DNA from: Paratractidigestivibacter sp963649365
Lineage (GTDB): Bacteria > Actinomycetota > Coriobacteriia > Coriobacteriales > Atopobiaceae
Direction of reading: 5' to 3'
DNA: 12,495 nt
Assembly (NCBI GenBank): GCA_963649365.1
Contig: CAVJHQ010000073.1
Location: 1-12,495, forward strand
Of the stretch, positions 1 through 6,887 are shown piece by piece. The notes under the pieces are model-generated. The model saw nothing but the letters and a program-made list of their open reading frames with translations, was not told the DNA's origin and ran no database searches. Numbering within the stretch: position 1 is the first letter of the stretch; each line of letters opens with the position of its first letter. The translations under genes and the position numbers were made by a program.

Positions 1-794
1 AGATCAACGACTCCAACATGGGCGACTACAAGTACATCATCAACTTCACGGGCAACAACTCCGCGTCTGGCTCCGTCGACACCAACAAGTTCACTTGCTC
101 AAAGCTTTTCGGGTTCGACCCCAACGATGATGACGATACCAAGTCTGACGAGAACTCCGGCCGTACCGACGTCTACATCGAGGGCTACAACAGCGGAAAC
201 GCTGTCTGGACCGGCGGCAAGATGCAGACGCACGCCTACACCGACGGCCATGCCGAGCAGAACTACACCCGCACGGTCAGCGACTGGAAGTCCCTGGGCA
301 ACGGCAAGTGGGTGTGCACCGAAACCGCCGTCTGCAACTACTGCGGCTACACCTTCACGAACGACATTCCGGGCTTCGACCTGGCTTACAACATGAACGG
401 CTCTACTGACGTCCAGACCTCCGACTTCAACACCGTCGAGCACGTGGACTCGAGCTGCGCCATCACCTCCGCCGTCCCCGTTCGCGCAGGCTACAAGTTC
501 GTCAAGTGGAACACCAAAGCCGACGGCACCGGCGCGAGCTACAACCCGGGCGAGACGTTCTCCTTCGACGACGCGGCCCCCGCGACGCTCTACGCCCAGT
601 GGGAGAAGGTCGAGTCCGGTTCCGGCGGCAAGACGTCGGGCGACCCCGCCACTCCCGCCGCTGCCAAGAAGGCCACCAAGACCGTTCCGAAGACCGGCGA
701 CGTGACCAACATCGCGCTTCCCGCGGTCATTGCCGTGCTGGCGGTCGTGGCCATCGCCGTGGCGCTTCTTGCCCGCCGCAAGAACCAGGAGTAA
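1..794 (+). CDS. Cell-wall-anchored surface protein with InlB-type repeat (5' partial)
   Basis: The frame is open to the left edge (codons in register from base 3), so the N-terminus and any signal peptide lie outside. Numbering from the Met at base 18, residues 124-195 form one Listeria-Bacteroides (InlB B-type) repeat, with the typical GYKFVKWNTKADGTG core and closing LYAQW. Before it lies a Cys segment (C100, C106, C109 in a CxxxxxCxxCG arrangement) resembling the small Cys-pair motifs of large secreted proteins. A Gly/Ser/Pro/Ala spacer leads to VPKTGD (residues 223-228), a hydrophobic helix (about 232-252) and the basic tail ARRKNQE. That is a complete sortase signal with Val in place of the Leu of LPXTG. 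Expected role: surface display, perhaps adhesion; the ligand cannot be read here. A strong terminator follows 48 bases after the stop. Confidence 0.85.
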   Translation, partial: INDSNMGDYKYIINFTGNNSASGSVDTNKFTCSKLFGFDPNDDDDTKSDENSGRTDVYIEGYNSGNAVWTGGKMQTHAYTDGHAEQNYTRTVSDWKSLGNGKWVCTETAVCNYCGYTFTNDIPGFDLAYNMNGSTDVQTSDFNTVEHVDSSCAITSAVPVRAGYKFVKWNTKADGTGASYNPGETFSFDDAAPATLYAQWEKVESGSGGKTSGDPATPAAAKKATKTVPKTGDVTNIALPAVIAVLAVVAIAVALLARRKNQE

Positions 795-842
795 CGGCGA
801 TCCGTAGGCATCGCAGCAAGGCGCGTCGCGTCTTGTGACCCA

Positions 843-881
843 AAGGGCGCCCGCAGCAACGCAGCTGCGGGCGCCCTTCTT
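843..881. terminator. Bidirectional rho-independent terminator
   Basis: A perfect 15-bp stem (843-857 with 864-878) closes a 6-base loop and is followed by TTCTT on the plus strand; the other side gives CCCTTTG on the minus strand. It sits between the converging surface-protein gene and the TPR-like gene, so it can stop both. Bases 882-922 show nothing else. Confidence 0.85.
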
Positions 882-922
882 CATGTAAGGCTAACGAGCT
901 TGGGCGCGCCCCGCAGCGCTCG

Positions 923-1930
923 CTACCAGTCGAGGTCGCGGGAGCGCGCGAACGCCTCGGCATCGGCGCGGAACCAGTCCTGGCCCTCGCACCACGACAC
1001 GAAGTCGGGCGTGTCGGCGATGATGACCTCCGCCTCGTGGACGGCGCAGAGGGCCTCCTCGAAGCTGCCGGCCGCGTAATCGGGCCGGTCGGGCAGGTAC
1101 GTCTCGACGAAGATCGGCCGCAGCAGCGCGTACGCCGCCCCCTCGCAGAGGCTCGCGTAGCCCCGCAGCGCGCGGCGCGCGGCGGGGAGACGGTCGAGCT
1201 TGTAGAGGAGCAGGCAGCGGGCCAGGTTGCCCCAGGTGTTGCCCTGCGCCCAGCGCGCGTCGAGGGCGTTCAGCCCCTCCTCGTCCTCGAGCCGCGCATA
1301 GGCGAGCGCGGCGGTGTAGCGCGCGCCGAGCGGGTCGCCGTCCTTCTCGCTGACGGCAAGAAGCGATTCCGCGGCTTCTTGCGCGAGCTTCCAGCGGGCC
1401 CCGTCGCCGCACGCCCGGGCCACGGCCGCGCGCAGGCGCATCCGCGGCCGGTCGAAGACGTTCTCCCAGCTCAGCTGCTCGAACGGCTTCGCTCCTGCCG
1501 CTCCGTCGGCGCCGTCGGCGCTGCCTGTAGCCGCACCGCGGCCGGCCTCGTCCTCGAGCCGCCGCAGCTCGGCAAGAAGCCCGTCCGGCTCCTCCTGCGT
1601 GGCGAGCGCCCGCACGAGCCGCGCGTCGAGGCAACCGGGCTCGATCGCGAGCGCCTTGTCGCACGCCTGCGCCAGCGCCGAGAAGCGCCGCGCGCGCTCG
1701 GCCACGTACTCGTCGTCGTCCAGCAGGTCGTCGTCGCGCACGGACGCGTCGAAGCGCTCGATCGCGCGCCCGAGCGCGGCGAAGGCCTTCTCGGCGTCGC
1801 GCTCGACGAAGGCGTCGGGGCTCTCGCGCACCGTGAGCAGCAGCTCGTTGTAGGCGGCGTCGGACATCTGCCCGATCTTCTCCCTGCGCGCGGCGGCGCA
1901 GCGCAGAATCAACTCCTCGCGGAACTTCAT
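923..1930 (-). CDS. TPR-like repeat protein, downstream member of a paralogue pair
   Basis: 335 residues, predicted soluble and almost wholly helical; no signal peptide or membrane segment. Alternating Ala/Leu/Arg helices such as ACDKALAIEPGCLDARLVRAL (about 90-110) and GARYTAALAYARLEDEEGL (202-220) are typical of tetratricopeptide-like repeats. An acidic stretch (about 66-74) and a Gly/Ala linker (130-147) separate N- and C-terminal helical blocks. The start ATG overlaps the upstream gene's stop (ATGA), with AGGGAGG upstream inside that gene, which decides the start and implies translational coupling. The C-terminal half aligns with the upstream protein (ARYT-ALA-A-LEDE-GL in both), so this is a tandem duplication. 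A protein-protein scaffold is likely from the fold; no specific function is recognisable. Confidence 0.75.
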   Translation of the reverse strand: MKFREELILRCAAARREKIGQMSDAAYNELLLTVRESPDAFVERDAEKAFAALGRAIERFDASVRDDDLLDDDEYVAERARRFSALAQACDKALAIEPGCLDARLVRALATQEEPDGLLAELRRLEDEAGRGAATGSADGADGAAGAKPFEQLSWENVFDRPRMRLRAAVARACGDGARWKLAQEAAESLLAVSEKDGDPLGARYTAALAYARLEDEEGLNALDARWAQGNTWGNLARCLLLYKLDRLPAARRALRGYASLCEGAAYALLRPIFVETYLPDRPDYAAGSFEEALCAVHEAEVIIADTPDFVSWCEGQDWFRADAEAFARSRDLDW

Positions 1931-3000
1931 CGCGCCTCGCCTCCCTGCGTCGTGCCGTACATGGCCTGGATCTGCGCCTCGAGCGCCTGCGCCTCGGCCA
2001 CGGCCTTGGGCCGCATCCGGGCGGTCTCGTTGGCTATCCAGGTGCCCAGCACCCCGCGCCCGCTGCGGTCGTTGCCCTCCTGGAGCAGCACAACCGACTC
2101 GGACAGGGCCACGACCAGCTCGTCCTCGCTGTAGGCGTCGGTCTGGATGCGCGCGAACTCGCCGTCGGGGAGCTCGTTTTGGCGCAGGAGCGCGACGGCG
2201 CCGGTCGGGTAGACGCGCAGCAGCTCGGCCAGGCGCTCGCGGGCCCCGTCGATGTCGCAGCGCTTGTGCGCCAGGGCCAGCCGCGCGATGAGCATCCAGG
2301 CGTCGTTGGCGCCGCGCGCGGTGTTGAACCCGCGGTAGCTCCGCTCGAGCTCGTCGAGCCCGGCCTCGTCCTCGAGCTTGGCCAGCGCGAGCGCCAGCGT
2401 GTAGCGGGCGTCCGAGATGTCCGAGGCGTCGAGCTCGAGCAGCCTGCGCGCCAGCTCGGCGCTCTGGCGGTTGCGCCCGCAGATAAGCGCCTCCTCCGCC
2501 ATGGAAGAAACCCATCGCAGGTAGGGGCGCATGGCGAGCTCCCCGGCGATGCCCGCGCGCTCGGGGTCGGACTCCTGCGCGACCGCCTCCGCGCGCGCCG
2601 CCTCGCAGGCCTCGCGCACCCGCGGCTCCTCCTCGGCCAGGTAGGCGTAGCGCGCGCTCACGCTTGTGAGCTCGGTCGAGGACCGCATGCGCAGCGCGTC
2701 GAAGCAGTTCGGGTCGAGCGCGATGGCCTCGTTCAGGAGCTTCTTGCCACGCGCCACGAGCTCCGACGCCGCGTCGCCGGTCGCGAAGGGCAGCCGGTAG
2801 TCCACGACCTCGGTCGCGGCGGCCACCAGGTTGAACGCGCGGTCGGCGTCGGTCTGCGGCAGGGAATCGCGCTTCTGCGCGAAGGTCTGGCCGAACGAGG
2901 CGAACGCCTTCATGGCGGCCAGGGGGCCCGCGTCGTCCAAGCTGTGGATAAACCTCAGCGCCAGGCGCTGGTAGTCCTCTTTTCGGGCGTTATGGGCCAT
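1927..3000 (-). CDS. TPR-like repeat protein, upstream member of a paralogue pair
   Basis: 357 residues from the ATG at 3000, preceded by GGGAGAAGAG. The frame stays open further upstream, but that part reads like non-coding sequence, so this start is preferred. All-helical and soluble: the LDPNCFDALRMR segment (95-106) and DARYTLALALAKLEDEAGLDEL (197-218) are TPR-style helix pairs, matched in the downstream gene by IEPGCLDARLVR and GARYTAALAYARLEDEEGL. The last 50 residues form a probable helical tail not clearly shared. Its stop overlaps the next start by 4 bases, so the two form an operon. Function unknown; a scaffold or partner-binding role is inferred from the fold only. Confidence 0.75.
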   Translation of the reverse strand: MAHNARKEDYQRLALRFIHSLDDAGPLAAMKAFASFGQTFAQKRDSLPQTDADRAFNLVAAATEVVDYRLPFATGDAASELVARGKKLLNEAIALDPNCFDALRMRSSTELTSVSARYAYLAEEEPRVREACEAARAEAVAQESDPERAGIAGELAMRPYLRWVSSMAEEALICGRNRQSAELARRLLELDASDISDARYTLALALAKLEDEAGLDELERSYRGFNTARGANDAWMLIARLALAHKRCDIDGARERLAELLRVYPTGAVALLRQNELPDGEFARIQTDAYSEDELVVALSESVVLLQEGNDRSGRGVLGTWIANETARMRPKAVAEAQALEAQIQAMYGTTQGGEAR

Positions 3001-3207
3001 GCTCTTCTCCCGGGGCGTCGAATCCTGTGTGCCCGCGAGGCCGAAGCCAAGCCAAGAAGCGAGCCCGCGCGCAGCTCGCTCGGGCGCGCGCATAGAGTGC
3101 GTATAACTCATTAATGCTACCCCAAAGCGCTTCTTGCCATGCGGCGAGGGCCCCGATTGCCGTCCACAAGTTTGTGAGCGGAAGCTGGCGGAGCCTATGT
3201 TCCCCGG
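3001..3207. other. Divergent intergenic region between TPR operon and adh
   Basis: No gene is supported. A 7-bp inverted repeat AGCGAGC/GCTCGCT (3058-3064, 3074-3080) lies in the putative leader of the minus-strand TPR operon. On the minus strand TATACG (3105-3100) is a weak -10 candidate with no good -35. The 8-bp palindrome CATTAATG lies nearby at 3109-3116. Confidence 0.4.
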
Positions 3208-3216
3208 TGCTATGCT
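3208..3216 (+). promoter_or_regulatory. Candidate extended -10 promoter for adh
   Basis: TGCTATGCT: an extended -10 TG followed after one base by TATGCT (4 of 6 consensus). No convincing -35 is present, as often with extended -10 promoters. The start point would fall near 3222-3224, giving a leader of about 155 bases that begins at the inverted repeat described next. Confidence 0.4.
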
Positions 3217-3222
3217 AAACAC

Positions 3223-3357
3223 ACCTGGGGCAAGAGGGGGTTAAACAAACCCCAGGTAGAGTTCCTTTTCTTGCAACAAGCGTTGCCTGCGTGAGCGCGG
3301 CGGCGTTTGTATATCCGGCACGGGGGTGCCGGCAAGCTTCCGGCACGGGGGTGCCGG
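3223..3357 (+). promoter_or_regulatory. Hairpin-rich 5' leader of adh with duplicated GGGG-loop hairpin
   Basis: Four elements in series: ACCTGGGG (3223-3230) complementary to CCCCAGGT (3250-3257); a 5-bp hairpin GCAAC/GTTGC (3273-3286); and two identical hairpins (3315-3332 and 3340-3357), each a perfect 7-bp stem CCGGCAC/GTGCCGG around a GGGG loop, 25 bases apart. The last ends 9 bases before the Shine-Dalgarno GGAGG (3367-3371). No T-run follows, so these are not standard terminators. Control of mRNA stability or initiation is inferred; no known riboswitch class is recognised. Confidence 0.5.
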
Positions 3358-3377
3358 CTAGGAATTGGAGGAGAGTT

Positions 3378-4601
3378 ATGGGACGTTTTACCAACCCGCG
3401 CGACCTGTACTTCGGCGAGGGCGCCCGCCACGAGGTCAAGAACCTCAAGGGCTCCAAGGCCATCATCGTCTCCGGCGGCGGCTCCATGCGCCGCGGCGGC
3501 TTCCTGCAGGACGTCCAGAAGGATCTTGAGGACGCCGGCTTCGAGGTCAAGCTCTTCGAGGGCGTCGAGTCCGACCCGTCCATCGAGACCGTCATGCGCG
3601 GCGCCGAGGCCATGCGCGAGTTCGAGCCCGACTGGATCATCGCCCTGGGCGGCGGCTCCCCGATCGACGCCGCCAAGGCCATGTGGGTCTTCTACGAGTA
3701 CCCCGAGGAGAGCTTCGAGAACATCATCCAGCCGTTCTCCTTCCCCGAGCTGCGCCAGAAGGCCAAGTTCTGCGCCATCTCCTCGACCTCCGGCACCGCG
3801 ACCGAGGTCACCGCGTTCTCCGTCATCACCGACTACGCCAAGGGCATCAAGTACCCGCTGGCCGACTTCAACATCACGCCCGACGTCGCCATCGTCGACC
3901 CCGAGCTCACCTACTCCATGCCCGCCAAGCTCTGCGCGCACACCGGCATGGACGCGCTGACCCACTGCATGGAGGCCTACGTCTCCACCTTCGCGTCGAT
4001 GTTCACCGACGCCAACGCCCTGCACGGCATCCGCGAGATCGTCGAGTGGCTGCCCAAGTCCTATACCGGCGACAAGGAGGCCCGTCAGCACATGCACGAG
4101 GCCCAGTGCATCGCCGGCATCGCCTTCTCGTCCGGCCTGCTCGGCATCGTGCACTCCATGGCGCACAAGACCGGCGCCGCGTTCGAGAACGGCCACATCA
4201 TTCACGGCGCCGCCAACGCCATGTACCTGAGCAAGGTCATCCAGTGGAACTCCAAGGACCCGCGCGCGGCCGAGCGCTACGCGTACGTGGCCAAGGAGGT
4301 CCTGCACCTTCCCGGCGAGACGAACGAGGAGCTCGTCGCCGCGCTCGTCCAGAAGATCCGCGACCTCAACGACCAGCTCAACATCCCGCAGTCCATCAAG
4401 GATTACGCGGACGGCGGCGTGAAGGTCGACGCCGAGAACCCGCAGATGGTCTCCGAGGAGGAGTTCCTCGCCAAGCTGCCGCAGATCGCCGCGAACGCCG
4501 AGCAGGACGCCTGCACGCCGGAGAACCCGCGCGAGACCAAGGCCGCCGACTTCGAGAAGATCCTCAAGGCCTGCTACTACGACACGGACATCGACTTCTA
4601 A
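3378..4601 (+). CDS. Iron-containing alcohol dehydrogenase (AdhE C-terminal type)
   Basis: 407 residues, the normal length for a group III metal-dependent alcohol dehydrogenase. It should reduce an aldehyde to an alcohol with NAD(P)H in the cytoplasm. Residues 90-110 carry the cofactor motif GGGSPIDAAKAMWVFYEYPE, very close to the C-terminal half of bifunctional AdhE, and SSTSGTATEVT lies at 135-145. Metal ligands fall in the usual places: D192 and H196 (GMDALTH), H259 (VHSMAH) and H276 (IHGAANA), with H263 near the nicotinamide site. There is no N-terminal aldehyde dehydrogenase domain. The start has GGAGG six bases upstream and opens on the family-typical RFTNPRDLYFG. Monocistronic with its own leader and terminator. 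The natural substrate (acetaldehyde, butyraldehyde or other) is not determinable here. Confidence 0.93.
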   Translation: MGRFTNPRDLYFGEGARHEVKNLKGSKAIIVSGGGSMRRGGFLQDVQKDLEDAGFEVKLFEGVESDPSIETVMRGAEAMREFEPDWIIALGGGSPIDAAKAMWVFYEYPEESFENIIQPFSFPELRQKAKFCAISSTSGTATEVTAFSVITDYAKGIKYPLADFNITPDVAIVDPELTYSMPAKLCAHTGMDALTHCMEAYVSTFASMFTDANALHGIREIVEWLPKSYTGDKEARQHMHEAQCIAGIAFSSGLLGIVHSMAHKTGAAFENGHIIHGAANAMYLSKVIQWNSKDPRAAERYAYVAKEVLHLPGETNEELVAALVQKIRDLNDQLNIPQSIKDYADGGVKVDAENPQMVSEEEFLAKLPQIAANAEQDACTPENPRETKAADFEKILKACYYDTDIDF

Positions 4602-4657
4602 GCAGTCGTCTTTCCGCGTTGCCCGAGGGCGCTCGCCGCGCCGCGTCGCTCGACTTC

Positions 4658-4692
4658 AAGGCCCCCGCGCCCTGTGGCGTGGGGGTCTTTCG
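4658..4692 (+). terminator. Rho-independent terminator of adh
   Basis: Stem of 14 pairs including two G-U pairs (4658-4671 with 4676-4689), loop CTGT, ending in TCTTT. It lies 56 bases after the adh stop. Bases 4693-4793 are GC-rich with an imperfect GGGCTTC-TTCCGGC-type repetition; no gene is seen there. Confidence 0.75.
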
Positions 4693-4793
4693 TGTGTGGG
4701 CTGTTGGCGCCTGCGACTTCCTGTGTTGGGGGCTCCCGGCGCCGTGGGCTTCTTCCGGCACCGCGGGCTTCCGGCGCCGGGGCTTTGCGTCCC

Positions 4794-4838
4794 AAAGAAG
4801 AAGCCCCGCGGGCCGAATGAACTGCCGCGGGGCTTCTT
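4794..4838 (-). terminator. Rho-independent terminator of murE
   Basis: Perfect 14-bp stem (4798-4811 with 4825-4838) around a 13-base loop. Read on the minus strand it ends in CTTCTTCTTTGGG, a good U-rich tail 11 bases after the murE-frame stop codon. Confidence 0.85.
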
Positions 4839-4848
4839 GGCGTGTTGC

Positions 4849-5067
4849 CTACGAGCGCGTGGTGTAGCGGAACTCGGTGAGCTTTTCGTGCTGCTCTCCG
4901 CACTTCTGGCATTTCCAGCTGGCAAAAAAGGCCACGGGACGGATGACGCCCCCGCAGTTCATGTGGATGCGGCGCTTGATCGTCGCGGTTTTCGCGCCGC
5001 CGTCGACGGAAAGAAGCTCCTCGTCGTCAAGCGCGGTTGCCGTTGCGCGGGTGTTTTCTTCGGTCAT
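4849..5067 (-). CDS. Putative double-glycine-leader peptide encoded in frame at the end of murE
   Basis: The last 72 codons of the murE frame begin at an ATG (5067) with GAGGAAGAGG five bases upstream, so they can be translated alone. Leader: residues 1-24 end in LDDEELLSVDGG, matching the bacteriocin-type pattern L(-12), E(-8), L(-7), V(-4), G(-2), G(-1). Core: 48 residues with ten Lys/Arg against three Glu, and HxxC (peptide H35, C38) plus CxxC (C53, C56), which could bind zinc or form disulfides. Family knowledge: such leaders are cut by C39 peptidase-ABC transporters; none is in this window. Either a two-cistron arrangement lost the murE stop, or the product is only a MurE tail. Alternative: a small zinc-ribbon protein with a fortuitous leader. 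Function unproven. Confidence 0.5.
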   Translation of the reverse strand: MTEENTRATATALDDEELLSVDGGAKTATIKRRIHMNCGGVIRPVAFFASWKCQKCGEQHEKLTEFRYTTRS

Positions 5068-6729
5068 GGTGGCCTCTTCCTCGGTGGTCGGGTGAGCGGC
5101 GTCGTACGCGGCGACGGCGCGCTCCGCGAGCGCGGAGTCCGTCTCTACGTGTACATACCCGTTGGCCATGTGCTGCGTGTCGTCGGAGCCCTTTGCCAAG
5201 AGAAGAACCACAGCGCGCCGCCCGCACGTCTCGGCGAGCTCGAAGGCGCGCGCGACGGCGGCCTCGCGGTCAAGCACGGTCTCGTGCGGGAAGCCGGCGG
5301 GCAGCGCCTGTTCCATCTGGCGACAGATGTCTGCCGGGTCCTCGGTCCAGGGGTCGTCGGTGGTGAGCACGATGCGGTCCACGTAGCGCGCCGCCACCTC
5401 GGGAAGGTCTCGGCGACGCTCCACAGCCTTGCCGCCCACCGCGCCGAACACGGCGATGACCTCGGCGTCGTTGAACGACTTCTGGATGGCGGAAAGAAGC
5501 GAGTCGAAGGCCAGGCGGTTGTGGGCGTAGTCGACGACGGCCGTCAGGCGCTCATCGGCGGAGCGGTAGAACTCCATGCGGCCGGGCACGCGCGTGACGG
5601 CGAGGCCGGCGACGATCTGGTCGATGGAAAGGCCGAGCTCCTCGGCACAGACGGCGGCGCACAGGGCGTTGCTCACGCTGAAATCGCCGGGGAAGGGGAG
5701 CGCGGCCTCGCGGGACTCGTCGCCCAGGTGCAGCGTGAAGGCGACGCCCGTCTCGCCCGTGCGCAGGTCAGAGGCCCAGGCGTGGGCGTCTGGGCGCTCG
5801 ATGCCGAAGGTGAGGACGCGCTTGGCGTCGGCTCTGGTTTCGGTCTCGGCTTGGGTGGTGCCGGCCCCGGCCTCGGCCTCGGCCCCGGCGGCTCCGTTCC
5901 CGGGTCGGACGGCCGCTCTCGCCCCGGCCTCTGCGGCGGCGAGTATCTCGGCCGCGTGGTCGGAGTCCAAGTTGACGACGGCACGGCGGCATTGCTCAAA
6001 GATGCGCAGCTTAGAGCCGAAGTAGTCGTCGAAGTCCTTGTGCTCGACGGGGCTTATGTGGTCGAGCCCGATGTTGAGGAAGCAGCCCAGCGCCAGCTCG
6101 ACGCCGTAGCTGCGGTCGTACTTGAGCGCCTGGCTCGAGACCTCCATGACGAGCCCGCCGAGCCGTGAATCGCGCGCGTTGGCAAGGTGACGCCAGAGAT
6201 CGGGGCTCTCGGGCGTGGTGTTGCGGGAGGGGCCGTCCTCGATGCCGTCGTAGGTCTCGACAGTGCCGATCATGCCGCAGGAACCCGCGCCGCGCGCGTG
6301 GTCGACGATGGAGCGCAGCATATATGCGCAGGTCGTCTTGCCTTTGGTGCCGGTGATGCCGACGATGGGCAGGTCGCGGTCGGGGTGGCAGAACGCGGCT
6401 GCGGACGCGAGGGCCATGGCGCGGCGAAGCTGGCCCGCAGGCACGGTGAGCGCCGGAAGGGCGGGGACGGCGGCGGCGAGCTCAGCGTGCTTCTCGGCAT
6501 CGCAGAGGTAGGCTACGGCGCCGGCCTCGGCAGCGGAGGCGAGGAAAGCCGGCCGGAAGGCGGCTCCCTTGCAGACGAAGAGGTCGCCCGGGCGCACAGT
6601 CCGCGAGTCGCAGGCCGCGCCGGTAAGGGCGGGGCCGGCGGACGTCGCGCCGGCGCCGGCCACGAGTGCGGGCTCGATGCCGGCGCTTCTCAGCCCGTCG
6701 GCCAGCTGTGCGAGAGTCAAAGTATCCAT
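4849..6729 (-). CDS. murE: UDP-MurNAc-tripeptide synthetase (MurE-like Mur ligase) with C-terminal extension
   Basis: 626 residues; MurE is usually about 480-530. It should add the third, diamino acid residue to UDP-MurNAc-L-Ala-D-Glu with ATP, in the cytoplasm. Visible: the N-terminal domain (CDSRTVRPGDLFV, 40-52), P-loop GITGTKGKTT (124-133), the UDP-substrate region TTPES (171-175), EVSSQALKYDR (196-206), the GLDHISP loop (221-227), the Lys position in FGSKLRIF (K240), and the C-terminal domain VPGRMEFY/VVDYAHN (381-403). The specificity loop reads DDPW (458-461) rather than the meso-DAP signature DNPR; with DYAHN and GGKAVERRRD this resembles lysine-adding enzymes, so L-Lys or L-Orn is inferred. 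An Ala/Gly/Glu linker (262-303) interrupts the central domain. Ligase homology ends near residue 547; residues 555-626 look like a separate peptide. No Shine-Dalgarno precedes the start. Confidence 0.88.
   Translation of the reverse strand: MDTLTLAQLADGLRSAGIEPALVAGAGATSAGPALTGAACDSRTVRPGDLFVCKGAAFRPAFLASAAEAGAVAYLCDAEKHAELAAAVPALPALTVPAGQLRRAMALASAAAFCHPDRDLPIVGITGTKGKTTCAYMLRSIVDHARGAGSCGMIGTVETYDGIEDGPSRNTTPESPDLWRHLANARDSRLGGLVMEVSSQALKYDRSYGVELALGCFLNIGLDHISPVEHKDFDDYFGSKLRIFEQCRRAVVNLDSDHAAEILAAAEAGARAAVRPGNGAAGAEAEAGAGTTQAETETRADAKRVLTFGIERPDAHAWASDLRTGETGVAFTLHLGDESREAALPFPGDFSVSNALCAAVCAEELGLSIDQIVAGLAVTRVPGRMEFYRSADERLTAVVDYAHNRLAFDSLLSAIQKSFNDAEVIAVFGAVGGKAVERRRDLPEVAARYVDRIVLTTDDPWTEDPADICRQMEQALPAGFPHETVLDREAAVARAFELAETCGRRAVVLLLAKGSDDTQHMANGYVHVETDSALAERAVAAYDAAHPTTEEEATMTEENTRATATALDDEELLSVDGGAKTATIKRRIHMNCGGVIRPVAFFASWKCQKCGEQHEKLTEFRYTTRS
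5821..5946 (-). repeat. Low-complexity Ala/Gly/Glu linker inside murE
   Basis: Encodes MurE residues 262-303, rich in Ala, Gly and Glu. On the plus strand the DNA runs in short GGCCTCGGC/CCCCGG repeats. It falls in the central ATPase domain, where other MurE proteins have a short loop, so it is probably a slippage-grown insertion. Confidence 0.6.
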
Positions 6730-6736
6730 GGCTCAA

Positions 6737-6766
6737 AGTATAAGGCTCGCAGGCAAGCCGGCCCAA
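6737..6766 (-). promoter_or_regulatory. murE promoter, probably leaderless
   Basis: On the minus strand TATACT (6742-6737, 5 of 6 consensus) lies only seven bases before the murE ATG; a weak -35 TTGGGC (6766-6761) is 18 bases further up. The predicted transcript starts at or within a base or two of the ATG, leaving no room for a Shine-Dalgarno, and none is seen. Confidence 0.55.
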
Positions 6767-6808
6767 AACAGCCTCGGGTTTCCTCCATTCCCAGGTAAAT
6801 TCGATTTG

Positions 6809-6828
6809 TGTACGCGCCCAGACGTACA
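6809..6828. promoter_or_regulatory. Palindromic operator-like site 1 (TGTAC-N10-GTACA)
   Basis: TGTAC and GTACA flank ten bases; the symmetry extends to a perfect 9-bp inverted repeat TTGTGTACG/CGTACACAA (6806-6814, 6823-6831). It lies about 80 bp upstream of the murE start point, a usual distance for a transcription factor site. The regulator is unknown. Confidence 0.5.
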
Positions 6829-6887
6829 CAACTTGCCGAACTGGGGCTGCCCACTCCTAAACTGCTGAGTTTTGTACGTCAAGAGAG

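Noticed and set aside
3291..3377. N-terminal extension of the alcohol dehydrogenase
   Set aside because: The frame is open through the tandem hairpins, but family homology and the Shine-Dalgarno point to 3378.
3210..4307. Long open frame antisense to adh
   Set aside because: Val/Gly/Asp-rich shadow of a strongly supported Fe-ADH gene; typical of high-GC antisense frames.
4696..6168. 490-codon open frame antisense to murE
   Set aside because: No recognisable motifs, low-complexity GLGLG-type content, and it runs over the terminators and murE.
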